DNA from: Suttonella ornithocola
Lineage (GTDB): Bacteria; Pseudomonadota; Gammaproteobacteria; Cardiobacteriales; Cardiobacteriaceae
Reading direction: 5' to 3'
Length of the DNA: 13,999 nt
NCBI RefSeq assembly: GCF_001889065.1
Contig: NZ_LWHB01000167.1
Location: 1-13,999 of the forward strand
Below are positions 6,681 through 13,999 of this stretch, one piece after another (the first letter of the stretch is position 1; each line of letters starts with the position of its first letter). The translations under genes and the position numbers were made by a program. The notes under the pieces were generated by a model that ran no database searches, was not told the origin of the DNA, and worked only from the letters and a program-made list of their open reading frames with translations.

Positions 6681-9146
6681 ATGTGGCTTGTTGTTTTGCT
6701 GTTTATTTTATTTGGTTTACTCGTGCTAGCTTATCTTTCCCCGCCAGCTTGGGGATGGATAATAGGACTTTTTGTTATCGGAATTTTTGTTCATTCCCCA
6801 CTTTGGTTAATTATTGCTGGCATTGCAATTGTTTATGCTTGCCATTCCAAAGCTATTCGAGAAAAGCTGATTAGCCGACCTTTATTTGGTTTTTTTAAGA
6901 AAGTGCTGCCAACACTTTCAGATACTGAGCAAGCTGCAATTGATGCTGGAACTGTTTGGTGGGATGCCGAGGTTTTTAACGGTAAACCAGATTGGAAAAA
7001 ATTAGAAAACTACCCTTCCCCTCAACTAAGTAAAGAAGAACAAGACTTTTTAGATGGTCCTGTTGAAGAGATTTGCGCAATGCTAAATGATTGGGATGTG
7101 GTGCATAAATACCGTGATTTACCGCCAGAAGTGTGGGATAAAATCCGTAGTAGCGGTATTTTAGCAATGATTATTAAGAAGAAATATGGTGGATTGGAGT
7201 TTTCTAATTACGCGCATGCCAAGGTGGTAGGAAAAATTGCTACTCGATGCGGTACGGCTGCCACAATGGTCATGGTGCCTAATTCTTTAGGTCCGGGAGA
7301 GTTATTACAACATTATGGTACGAAAGAGCAATGTGAATATTATTTGCCTCGTCTAGCCAAAGGTATTGATATTCCTTGTTTTGCACTGACTAGCCCGTAT
7401 GCTGGTTCTGATGCTGGCGCCATTCCTGATACAGGTATTGTTTGTAAAGGCAGTTATACTGATCCTCGAGATGGCTCGCATCATAAGGATGTGATTGGTA
7501 TTCGAGTGTCTTTTGAAAAACGTTGGATGACGCTTGGGCCTATTGCAACGGTATTTGGTCTGGCTTTTAAGCTTTATGATCCTGACCATCTTATTGGAGA
7601 TAAGGAAAATATTGGTATTACCTGTGCTCTGTTACCTAAAGGAACAGAAGGTTTATATCATGAGCGTCGTCATTATCCGAACAATAGCCCTTTTATGAAT
7701 GGCCCTATTTGGGGAAAAGATGTCTTTATTCCTTTGGATTGGATTATTGGTGGTCGGGAATATGCTGGACAAGGTTGGCGAATGCTCATGGAATGTTTGT
7801 CTGTTGGGCGCTGCATTTCCTTACCGGCGCTTTCTGTTGCTGCCGGCAAAGCTGCAACTTATACCACTTCTGCTTGGGCAGGTATTCGTCATCAATTTGG
7901 TTTACCGATTGGGCGTTTTGAAGGTGTTGATGAAGCTTTAGCGCGTATTGGTGGATTAACTTATCAAATGGAAGCTGCTCAAGATTTGGCATTAATTGGG
8001 CTAGATATGGGTGAAAAACCATCCGTAATCTCTGCTATTTTAAAATATCACAACACGGAAAGAATGCGCCAAACCATCAATGATGCTATGGATATTCATG
8101 GTGGACGTGCGGTAGTGACTGGTCCACGTAACTATTTAGCGTCTGCTTATAATGCTATTCCTGTGGCCATCACAGTTGAAGGAGCTAATATTCTTACGCG
8201 CTCAATGATGATTTTTGGACAAGGTGCTTTCCGTTGTCATAATTATGTTCTTAATGAAATTAATGCCGTAAGTAAAAATAATATAGATGCTTTTGATAGC
8301 GCGTTAGCAGGACATATTCGCCAAAGTTTGCGCAATGTTGCTGGTAGTTTTTTACTTGGGATTACAAATGGTGCTTTTTCTTCTGTACCCGCAAATGCAG
8401 GGGCTTTAGCCGTTTACTATCGTCGGATTAATCGATTATCAGCTGCTTTTGCCGCAGCTGCAGATATTTCAATGTTAAGCTTAGGCGGCGCATTAAAATT
8501 CCGTGAGAAACTTTCTGCTCGACTCGGCGATGTTTTCTCTAATCTTTATATTGCCTCTGCTGTGCTTAAGCATTATCAAGTGCAAGAGAAACCAAAAGAA
8601 GATTTACCACTGGTGAAATATGCTGTTGAAAAGGCGCTTTTTGATGCGGAAAATGCACTAGATGGTTTAGTAAAAAATATTCCTAATAAAGCTGTTAGAA
8701 TTTTCTTACGAGTAATTACTTTGCCACTTGGCTGTCGCAATAGTACACCAAGTGATAAATTAGGTACAGCAGTTGCGCGGACAATGATGGATTTTGATGG
8801 TTCTTTAAAAAGACTTACACAGTTTATTTATGTTCCTAAAAATGTAGCAGTTGATGATGTTAATGAACCATTGGCGGTATTAGAACCTGCTTTACAAGCT
8901 ATTCGTGAAGCTGCGCCAAGCGAAAAAGTTATTCGTATGGCAGAACGAAGCGGAAAATTAACGGCTTTTAGTCCACAAGATCGTGTACAAGAAGCTGTTG
9001 AGAAATCTTTAATTTCACAAGAAGAGGCAGATAAAGTGATGCAAGCGCGACGTTTGATGCGCATTGCAATTACTGTAGATGATTTTGATATGCAATTAAA
9101 TGAGCATGAGAAAAATCTCTTCGATCGCGTTATTTACCTTGCTTAA
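6681..9146 (+). CDS. fadE: Acyl-CoA dehydrogenase, FadE type
   Basis: FadE catalyses the first step of fatty-acid beta-oxidation, FAD-dependent conversion of acyl-CoA to trans-2-enoyl-CoA. At 821 residues it has the length of E. coli FadE (about 814) and matches it along its whole length. Two hydrophobic N-terminal segments (about 1-20 and 26-52) should anchor it to the inner membrane. The dehydrogenase domain follows, with MIIKKKYGGLEFS, PNSLGPGELLQHYGT, CFALTSPYAGSDAGA and GPIATVFGLAFKL. The catalytic base is probably E500 in ITVEGANILTRS. A FadE-specific C-terminal extension contains LSARLGDVFSNLY and APSEK. AGGAG precedes the ATG at proper spacing. It opens a plus-strand set with a small unknown gene 43 bp downstream. 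I see no FadR-type operator upstream. Confidence 0.96.
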   Translation: MWLVVLLFILFGLLVLAYLSPPAWGWIIGLFVIGIFVHSPLWLIIAGIAIVYACHSKAIREKLISRPLFGFFKKVLPTLSDTEQAAIDAGTVWWDAEVFNGKPDWKKLENYPSPQLSKEEQDFLDGPVEEICAMLNDWDVVHKYRDLPPEVWDKIRSSGILAMIIKKKYGGLEFSNYAHAKVVGKIATRCGTAATMVMVPNSLGPGELLQHYGTKEQCEYYLPRLAKGIDIPCFALTSPYAGSDAGAIPDTGIVCKGSYTDPRDGSHHKDVIGIRVSFEKRWMTLGPIATVFGLAFKLYDPDHLIGDKENIGITCALLPKGTEGLYHERRHYPNNSPFMNGPIWGKDVFIPLDWIIGGREYAGQGWRMLMECLSVGRCISLPALSVAAGKAATYTTSAWAGIRHQFGLPIGRFEGVDEALARIGGLTYQMEAAQDLALIGLDMGEKPSVISAILKYHNTERMRQTINDAMDIHGGRAVVTGPRNYLASAYNAIPVAITVEGANILTRSMMIFGQGAFRCHNYVLNEINAVSKNNIDAFDSALAGHIRQSLRNVAGSFLLGITNGAFSSVPANAGALAVYYRRINRLSAAFAAAADISMLSLGGALKFREKLSARLGDVFSNLYIASAVLKHYQVQEKPKEDLPLVKYAVEKALFDAENALDGLVKNIPNKAVRIFLRVITLPLGCRNSTPSDKLGTAVARTMMDFDGSLKRLTQFIYVPKNVAVDDVNEPLAVLEPALQAIREAAPSEKVIRMAERSGKLTAFSPQDRVQEAVEKSLISQEEADKVMQARRLMRIAITVDDFDMQLNEHEKNLFDRVIYLA

Positions 9147-9189
9147 TTATTGGCGGCAACCTGTCGCTACTTTAACTTAGAGGAAAACA

Positions 9190-9486
9190 ATGTATCTCAA
9201 ATATCTCGTTACGAAAATTGGTTCTCAAGAATCGCAAACTCCTATTCATGATCGTCAAGAAGATATTCGTCTTCAGCTATTGCAGAAGATGAAAGATTTT
9301 CAGACAGGCAATTGTGGTAAAGGAATGAGCGTTAAAATGATTCGAGGACATGGTTCAGAGAAGGTATTTGTAGAAGAAGTCCTCAATGAGAGAGAACGCC
9401 ATCGATGGGGAATCCTATTAACGGGTAAACAGCTAGATGGTAATCTTAATAGCTATATTGCCGCTATTGAGAAAGAAACTTTATAA
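9190..9486 (+). CDS. Hypothetical 98-residue soluble protein between fadE and fadN
   Basis: I do not recognise this protein. It starts 43 bp after fadE behind a GAGGA ribosome-binding site and ends just before an intrinsic terminator, so it is probably co-transcribed with fadE. It has no signal peptide or membrane segment. It begins with a hydrophobic strand (MYLKYLVTKIG), has a charged, helix-prone middle (HDRQEDIRLQLLQKMKDF) and a C-terminal half that looks strand-rich (KVFVEEVL, HRWGILLTGKQL). There is a single cysteine. Codon use resembles the neighbouring genes and no overlapping alternative frame is longer, so it looks real. A role linked to FadE is possible only by position. Confidence 0.65.
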   Translation: MYLKYLVTKIGSQESQTPIHDRQEDIRLQLLQKMKDFQTGNCGKGMSVKMIRGHGSEKVFVEEVLNERERHRWGILLTGKQLDGNLNSYIAAIEKETL

Positions 9487-9491
9487 AAACT

Positions 9492-9529
9492 ATGGCAGGT
9501 AAGCTTTTTATCTGCCATTTTTTATTTTA
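9492..9529 (+). terminator. Intrinsic terminator after the fadE unit
   Basis: ATGGCAGGTAA pairs with TTATCTGCCAT (9492-9502 and 9508-9518; 11 bp with one G-T pair), followed by TTTTTATTTTATT. It lies 6 bases after the stop of the 98-residue protein. It separates fadE plus the small gene from fadN-fadA, so the latter pair probably has its own promoter in 9530-9600 or depends on readthrough. Confidence 0.85.
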
Positions 9530-9612
9530 TTAGTCATTAAATGAATGATTTATTGAAAAACATCATAACTAAACTGATCGTCTTTTAATCAATATAATGA
9601 AGAGGAGATATT

Positions 9613-11988
9613 ATGAAACCAATCCGTCAGATTGCAATTCTTGGCGCTGGCGTCATGGGCGCACAAATTGCCGCACATTTTGCCAATGCGCATTATCCTG
9701 TACGCTTATACGACCTTACCACTGATAAAGAAGGACAATCCCGCAACTCTATTGCTGAGTCTGCAATTAAAAAATTATCCAAAATAAAGCCTGCTCCGCT
9801 AGCAGAAAATGGCGCGGAGGCACTTATCACTGCTTGTAATTATGATGATGATATTAAAGCACTCCAAGAGTGTGATTTAGTGATTGAAGCAATTGCTGAA
9901 AAAATGGCGTATAAAAGGGACTTATATCAGCGTATCGCTCCCCATATTGGAGAACATAGCATTTTAGCCAGTAATACGTCTGGTTTATCTATTCAAGATT
10001 TAGCTGATGAGTTGCCCTCTTCTCTTCATTCTCGCTTCTTAGGTATTCATTTCTTTAATCCTCCTCGCTATATGAGCTTGGTAGAGTTAATTCCAGTCTC
10101 TGAAACGCATGCTGAGATACTTAATCAATTAGAAACTTTTCTCACAACTCGATTAGGCAAAACAATTGTTCGTGCGAAAAATACCCCTAATTTTATTGCT
10201 AATCGTATTGGCGTTTTTGCAATGTTAGCGGCGGTGCATCATGCTGAACGCTTAGATATTCCTGTCAATGTGGTTGATGAACTCACTGGCAAACCGCTTG
10301 GACGTCCTAAATCTGCGACTTATCGCACAGCGGATGTTGTTGGTTTGGATACCTTTGCACATGTTGTCCGTACCAAAGCCGAACGTTTACAAGATGATCC
10401 TTGGTATCCGCATTACAAAGTTCCTTCTATTGCTGCACAACTAATTGAAAACGGTGCATTAGGCCAAAAAACTGGTGCTGGATTTTATCGTAAGGAAGGT
10501 AAAAAAATTCTGCAAATTGATGCGCGTACTGGTCAATATGTTGAGCCTAATCATAAAGCAGAAGAAAGCGTGTTAGCGATGTTACGCGAGAAAGATCCTG
10601 CAACACGTTTAAAATCATTACATGATAGTGAGCATCCACAAGCACAGTTTTTATGGGCAACTTTGCGTGATACGTTCCACTATGCCGCCTATCATTTAGC
10701 CGATATTGCGCATAGCGCACGCGATATTGATATTGCAATGCGAACAGGATTTGGTTGGCAAGAAGGTCCTTTTGAAAGTTGGCAAAAGGCGGGATGGAAA
10801 ACCGTTGCTGAATGGATTAAGCAAGATATTATTGCTAGTAAAACGCTTTCAAGTACGGCTCTTCCTGCGTGGGTTACCGATGGTAGAGAGGGTGTACACT
10901 TCCCTGATGGTTCTTATAGTTCAGAAACTAACCAAAATATACCGCGTTCAACATTAGCTGTTTATCAAAAACAATTAGCCCCGCTTCGTTTATTTGGCGA
11001 AGGAAATCATTTGGTGGGAGAGACGGTTGATGAAACAGAAACTTTACGTCTATTTACGCATACGCAAGCACCCAGCATCCTTATCGCTTCCTTCAAAACT
11101 AAAATGCACACTTGCAGCCATCAACTATTAAAAGATTTAATGGCAGCTATCACACGAGCAGAATCAGATTATGAAGGTTTGGTGATTTGGCAACCACAAG
11201 CCCCCTTCTCTGCTGGTGCGGATTTAGCAAGTGTTGCTAAAGAAGTTTCAAGTGGTGATTATCAAAAAGCAGAAGCATTTGTTGAAGATTTTCAAAAGAC
11301 TTCTATGCGTATTCGCTTCTCAAATATTCCAGTTGTTACCGCTGTAGAAGGATTAGCATTAGGCGGTGGCTGTGAGTTTATTCTACATAGCGATGCTAGT
11401 GTTGCTACCTTAGAAAGCTATATTGGATTAGTTGAAGTTGGTGTTGGATTATTACCGGGCGGTGGTGGCACCAAAGAATTTGCACGCGTTGCTGCTGAAC
11501 GTGCTGGTCAAGATAATAACCTATTGAATGCACTCAAATCCTATTTCACAACCATTGCAATGGCAAAAGTCAGTACCAGTGCTTATGAGGCACAAGCACT
11601 AGGCTATCTTAAGCCAACTGATGGGATTGTTTTTAATCCTGCCGAATTACTCTATGCAGCGCTATCACGTGCCAAAGCATTAGCAGCTGCCGGTTATCGT
11701 CCACCCATTGATAAACCTTTTAAATTAGCTGGACGGGATGGAAAAGCCACCTTACAAATGCAACTGGTTAATTTACTTGAAGGGCGAATGATCAGTGAAT
11801 ATGACTATGAAATTGCCAATCGTATTGCAACAGTGATTACTGGCGGTGATATCGAACCTAATACTGAAGCTACTGAAAACTGGCTTATTAAGCTGGAACG
11901 TGAACAGTTCATGGAATTAGTCAAAAATTCAAAAACCCATGAGCGTATTCAGCATATGCTGACCACTGGCAAACCACTACGCAATTAA
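9613..11988 (+). CDS. fadN: Bifunctional 3-hydroxyacyl-CoA dehydrogenase / enoyl-CoA hydratase, FadN type
   Basis: This enzyme covers the second and third steps of beta-oxidation: hydration of trans-2-enoyl-CoA and NAD-dependent oxidation of the 3-hydroxyacyl-CoA. The 791 residues carry the dehydrogenase first: the NAD-binding loop GAGVMG at 11-16, the catalytic His146-Glu158 pair (HFFNPP and LVELI) and FIANRIG near 194-200. The crotonase-fold hydratase follows from about residue 490: SAGADL at 533-538, then GLALGGGCE with E588, and E608, spaced 20 residues as expected for the catalytic glutamates. This order is the reverse of E. coli FadB and matches Bacillus subtilis FadN in order and length. 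GAGGAG precedes the ATG. fadA follows 13 bp downstream, and the two presumably form the usual hydratase/dehydrogenase-thiolase complex. Confidence 0.94.
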   Translation: MKPIRQIAILGAGVMGAQIAAHFANAHYPVRLYDLTTDKEGQSRNSIAESAIKKLSKIKPAPLAENGAEALITACNYDDDIKALQECDLVIEAIAEKMAYKRDLYQRIAPHIGEHSILASNTSGLSIQDLADELPSSLHSRFLGIHFFNPPRYMSLVELIPVSETHAEILNQLETFLTTRLGKTIVRAKNTPNFIANRIGVFAMLAAVHHAERLDIPVNVVDELTGKPLGRPKSATYRTADVVGLDTFAHVVRTKAERLQDDPWYPHYKVPSIAAQLIENGALGQKTGAGFYRKEGKKILQIDARTGQYVEPNHKAEESVLAMLREKDPATRLKSLHDSEHPQAQFLWATLRDTFHYAAYHLADIAHSARDIDIAMRTGFGWQEGPFESWQKAGWKTVAEWIKQDIIASKTLSSTALPAWVTDGREGVHFPDGSYSSETNQNIPRSTLAVYQKQLAPLRLFGEGNHLVGETVDETETLRLFTHTQAPSILIASFKTKMHTCSHQLLKDLMAAITRAESDYEGLVIWQPQAPFSAGADLASVAKEVSSGDYQKAEAFVEDFQKTSMRIRFSNIPVVTAVEGLALGGGCEFILHSDASVATLESYIGLVEVGVGLLPGGGGTKEFARVAAERAGQDNNLLNALKSYFTTIAMAKVSTSAYEAQALGYLKPTDGIVFNPAELLYAALSRAKALAAAGYRPPIDKPFKLAGRDGKATLQMQLVNLLEGRMISEYDYEIANRIATVITGGDIEPNTEATENWLIKLEREQFMELVKNSKTHERIQHMLTTGKPLRN

Positions 11989-12001
11989 AAAGAGGAGAAC
12001 A

Positions 12002-13195
12002 ATGATGCAACAAGCGTACATTATTGCCGCAAAACGCACTGCAATTGGCAAGGCTAATCGTGGACAATTTAAATATACTCGTCCTGATGATCTCTTAATT
12101 AACGTTATCCAAGCAGCATTGGCGGAAGTCCCCAATCTTGATTCAAAACAAATTGATGACATTGTAATCGGTAATGCTTTTCCAGAAGCTGAGCAAGGAT
12201 TTAATATCGCAAGAATGGCAGCACAATTAGCAGGATTACCAGAACAAGTTCCTGGGCTAACCATTAACCGTTGGTGCTCTTCTGGATTAAATGCTATTCA
12301 AATTGCGGCTGACCGTATCCGCTTAGGTGAAGCCGATATTATGATTGCTGGAGGAGTTGAGAGCATGAGTCGTGTGCCAATGATAGGCAATACGCAATCC
12401 ATGAATCCAAAAATCTTCGAAGATGACCATGTTAATATGGCTTATGGAATGGGTATTACTGCCGAAAACGTTGCTAGCGACTTCAATATTAGCCGAGAAG
12501 ATCAAGATACCTTTGCATTAGAATCTCATCGTCGTGCGATTCAAGCTATTCAAAATGGAACCTTTAAAAAGCAAATATCGCCAATGAAAGTCATCAATCG
12601 TATCCCTGATTTAGCTGAAGCGGGTCGATTAACAACCATTGAAACCCTAGCTGATACTGATGAAGGTCCACGCGCAGACACTACCTTAGAAGCACTCGCA
12701 AAACTTCGTCCTGTCTTTAAAATGGGTGGTAGCGTAACCGCAGGAAATAGCTCGCAAACCTCCGATGGCGCAGCGGTTGTCATTCTCGTTTCAGAAAAAA
12801 TGCTTGAAAAATTAGGGATAAAACCACTAGCGCGTTATTGCACTTTCTCTGTGAAAGGCGTTGCGCCAGAAGTGATGGGTATTGGTCCAAAAGAAGCCAT
12901 TCCTGCTGCTTGCCAACAAGTTGGTATTAGCCAAAACGAACTCCAATGGATAGAACTCAATGAAGCTTTTGCAGCACAGGCACTAGCTGTTATACGAGAT
13001 CTTGATTTGGACCCTGAAAAAACCAACCCAACTGGTGGCGCCATTGCACTTGGACATCCACTTGGCGGTACTGGTACAATACTCACGACTCGTTTAATCC
13101 ATGGTATGCGTTATCAAGGCAAAACTGGCTATGGCATGGTGAGTATGTGTATTGGTGGCGGAATGGGTGCTGCCGGTATATTTGAAATTTTATAA
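12002..13195 (+). CDS. fadA: 3-ketoacyl-CoA thiolase
   Basis: The thiolase cleaves 3-ketoacyl-CoA with CoA to acetyl-CoA and a shortened acyl-CoA, the last beta-oxidation step. The 397-residue length is normal. The nucleophile C92 lies in NRWCSSGLNAIQ, NEAF at 320-323 and H352 in GGAIALGHPLGGTG form the active site, and the second cysteine C383 lies in SMCIGGGMGAAGIF. Two consecutive ATGs follow GAGGAGAACA; the first (12002) is taken. It lies 13 bp after fadN and is the last gene of the set, followed by a hairpin terminator. Degradative rather than biosynthetic thiolase activity is inferred from the fadN pairing. Confidence 0.94.
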   Translation: MMQQAYIIAAKRTAIGKANRGQFKYTRPDDLLINVIQAALAEVPNLDSKQIDDIVIGNAFPEAEQGFNIARMAAQLAGLPEQVPGLTINRWCSSGLNAIQIAADRIRLGEADIMIAGGVESMSRVPMIGNTQSMNPKIFEDDHVNMAYGMGITAENVASDFNISREDQDTFALESHRRAIQAIQNGTFKKQISPMKVINRIPDLAEAGRLTTIETLADTDEGPRADTTLEALAKLRPVFKMGGSVTAGNSSQTSDGAAVVILVSEKMLEKLGIKPLARYCTFSVKGVAPEVMGIGPKEAIPAACQQVGISQNELQWIELNEAFAAQALAVIRDLDLDPEKTNPTGGAIALGHPLGGTGTILTTRLIHGMRYQGKTGYGMVSMCIGGGMGAAGIFEIL

Positions 13196-13211
13196 ACTTT
13201 CTTTACTATTC

Positions 13212-13250
13212 AGCCGTTAAGATCTCTAAAAATTTAACGGCTATTATTTT
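13212..13250 (+). terminator. Hairpin terminator after fadA
   Basis: A 9-bp perfect stem AGCCGTTAA / TTAACGGCT (13212-13220 and 13234-13242) with a 13-base loop is followed by ATTATTTTCC. It begins 16 bases after the fadA stop codon. The T-tract is interrupted but the position is right for the end of the fadNA operon. Confidence 0.7.
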
Positions 13251-13279
13251 CCTTTCAATAACTGTATAAAATTGAAAGG
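13251..13279. repeat. Second hairpin in tandem after fadA
   Basis: CCTTTCAAT (13251-13259) and ATTGAAAGG (13271-13279) are perfect 9-bp arms around an 11-base spacer. It follows the fadA terminator directly and may be a back-up terminator for the plus strand (CTTCTCATAATCTTTT follows). Confidence 0.45.
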
Positions 13280-13339
13280 CTTCTCATAATCTTTTAGAAT
13301 CATACAAATATAGCTAAAAAACTAGATATAACCTACACT

Positions 13340-13470
13340 GAGACCTTTGCAAAATTCCGCTTCACGCGAATTTTTACTACTAGCATAAAAATTAACACTA
13401 TGATTCTGATATATTTTTAAAATTTTAAAAATTGAAATTTCTCTATTTTTAGGGGTTTTGCGAAGGTCTC
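13340..13470 (+). mobile_element. 131-bp MITE-like element with IS-type inverted ends
   Basis: The element has 15-bp terminal inverted repeats, GAGACCTTTGCAAAA at the left and, read inward from the right, GAGACCTTCGCAAAA, with one mismatch. The interior is AT-rich and has no coding capacity. Ends beginning GAGACCTTTGCAAAA resemble those of IS5-family elements such as the neisserial IS1106 group, from which a parent transposase could act in trans; that link is from memory. No clear target duplication is visible. A shorter, decayed relative lies in opposite orientation at 6454-6550. The element abuts the fragment of a second IS630-type transposase on its right. Confidence 0.7.
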
Positions 13471-13499
13471 TTACTATAGATTTACACATCTTTACTCAT

Positions 13500-13637
13500 A
13501 TGCGTCCCTATTCATTAGAACTCAGGAAAAAAGTAATCGCAAAACTAGCAGAAAGCTATTCGGTTCGTCAGGTAACCAATAACTTTGGTATCCATTTCCC
13601 TACTGTTCAGAAGTGGAAAATGCGTGATTGCCTTTAG
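13500..13637 (+). pseudogene. IS630-type transposase N-terminal fragment
   Basis: A 45-codon frame starts MRPYSLELRKKVIAKLAES and contains a helix-turn-helix (SVRQVTNNFGI ... PTVQKWK) like that at the N-terminus of IS630 transposases, then stops at a TAG right after MRDCL. It clearly differs from the transposase starting at 13861, so it derives from another element. A TATAGATTTACACATC sequence at 13475-13490 may be its terminus, and TATAGTCAAA at 13675-13684 equals the tip of the IS630 copy at the left of the window. No catalytic domain follows, so this is a remnant. Confidence 0.6.
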
Positions 13638-13645
13638 CCTACTAA

Positions 13646-13668
13646 AAGAATAAGAACTTCTTATTCTT
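13646..13668. repeat. Perfect AT-rich palindrome
   Basis: AAGAATAAGAA-C-TTCTTATTCTT is an 11-bp inverted repeat around one base. It lies 8 bases after the transposase-fragment stop. The one-base centre makes it a DNA palindrome rather than a good RNA hairpin. It may be a relic of an element end; no function can be assigned. Confidence 0.4.
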
Positions 13669-13770
13669 GCAAAATATAGTCAAAGGGTAATAAAAGAGTC
13701 ACAGAAATTAGATTGCTATTCCAGTAATAGTACATGTGCTTATTTTATTCATCTATCTTAATACTGTAAC

Positions 13771-13999
13771 TATAGTAAAATCACTTATAATCCAATCTAT
13801 CCAAAGCAGATATAAAGAACAACTTGTAGTAGAATTATCAAAAACAAACTGAGCATATCCTATGACCTACTGCCGCCAATTCCGACAGAAAATTCTTAAC
13901 GATATTGCTAATGGAGAAACTTGGCGCGCTGTTGCAAAGCACTACAAGATCAGCAAATTCACCGTCCATAGCTGGATTAAAAATCCCCATCTTACTGAG
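13771..13999 (+). mobile_element. IS630-family insertion sequence, 5' end, rightward copy (partial)
   Basis: From TATAGTAAAATCAC onward this repeats the element at 1-370 in inverted orientation. Two differences occur in the 90-bp leader and a few in the coding part. The element continues past the right edge. Together the two copies form an inverted repeat of at least 220 bp around about 13.4 kb, with their transposase genes pointing away from each other. Confidence 0.8.
13861..13999 (+). CDS. IS630-family transposase, N-terminal part (runs off the right edge)
   Basis: The frame starts MTYCRQFRQKILNDIANGE and is open to the window end (46 codons). It carries the same N-terminal helix-turn-helix as the copy at the left edge. 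Relative to that copy it has three substitutions (S5R, R27H, Y36H) and a 9-base in-frame deletion just after NPH, turning HPKGFTE into HLTE. The deletion falls in the linker after the helix-turn-helix, so it could be tolerated or could mark a decaying copy. The catalytic domain is outside the window. Confidence 0.75.

Noticed and set aside
9151..9169. Hairpin TGGCGGC/GTCGCTA between fadE and the small gene
   Set aside because: The stem depends on two G-T pairs and lacks a T-tract, so it is too weak to call a terminator.
9593..9598. TATAAT as a fadN promoter -10 box
   Set aside because: Initiation about 7 bases downstream would fall inside the ribosome-binding site, and no -35 lies at the right distance.

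Overview
The window is AT-rich DNA that looks chromosomal and most likely gammaproteobacterial. FadE is the long, membrane-anchored acyl-CoA dehydrogenase of the Escherichia coli type, and AllB and AllE resemble the enteric allantoin enzymes closely. A small AT-rich gammaproteobacterium such as a member of the Cardiobacteriales would fit, but that placement is a guess from general features and not from a marker gene.

Layout. Positions 1-370 hold the start of an IS630-family insertion sequence running leftward out of the window. After an AT-rich spacer, positions 622-6273 carry a five-gene minus-strand operon, transcribed right to left: ureidoglycine aminohydrolase (allE), an aspartate/ornithine-carbamoyltransferase-like enzyme, a YfcC-type membrane transporter, allantoinase (allB) and carbamate kinase. 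A strong intrinsic terminator lies inside this operon, between the carbamoyltransferase and the transporter. The divergent intergenic region (6274-6680) has a cluster of GACA/TGTC half-sites next to allE and a decayed copy of a small inverted-repeat element nearer fadE. Positions 6681-13195 carry a plus-strand fatty-acid beta-oxidation set: fadE, a 98-residue protein of unknown function, a terminator, then fadN and fadA. Positions 13200-13999 are a mobile-element patchwork: two hairpins, an intact-looking 131-bp MITE-like element, a fragment of a second IS630-type transposase, and the start of another copy of the first IS630 element, running rightward out of the window.

How the genes work together. 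The minus-strand operon looks like a ureide-fermenting module. Allantoin or a related ureide is imported and opened by AllB. Downstream ureido intermediates are handled by AllE and/or split by the carbamoyltransferase to give carbamoyl phosphate, from which carbamate kinase makes ATP. Allantoate amidohydrolase (AllC), ureidoglycolate dehydrogenase (AllD) and the FdrA-type oxamate carbamoyltransferase (AllFGH) are not in the window. The single-gene carbamoyltransferase lacks the aspartate-binding residues of aspartate transcarbamylase and is the best candidate here for a less familiar activity, for example the proposed ureidoglycine transcarbamylase. The plus-strand genes cover beta-oxidation: FadE makes enoyl-CoA, FadN hydrates and oxidises it, and FadA thiolyses it. 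FadN has the Bacillus-type domain order (dehydrogenase first), not the E. coli FadB order.
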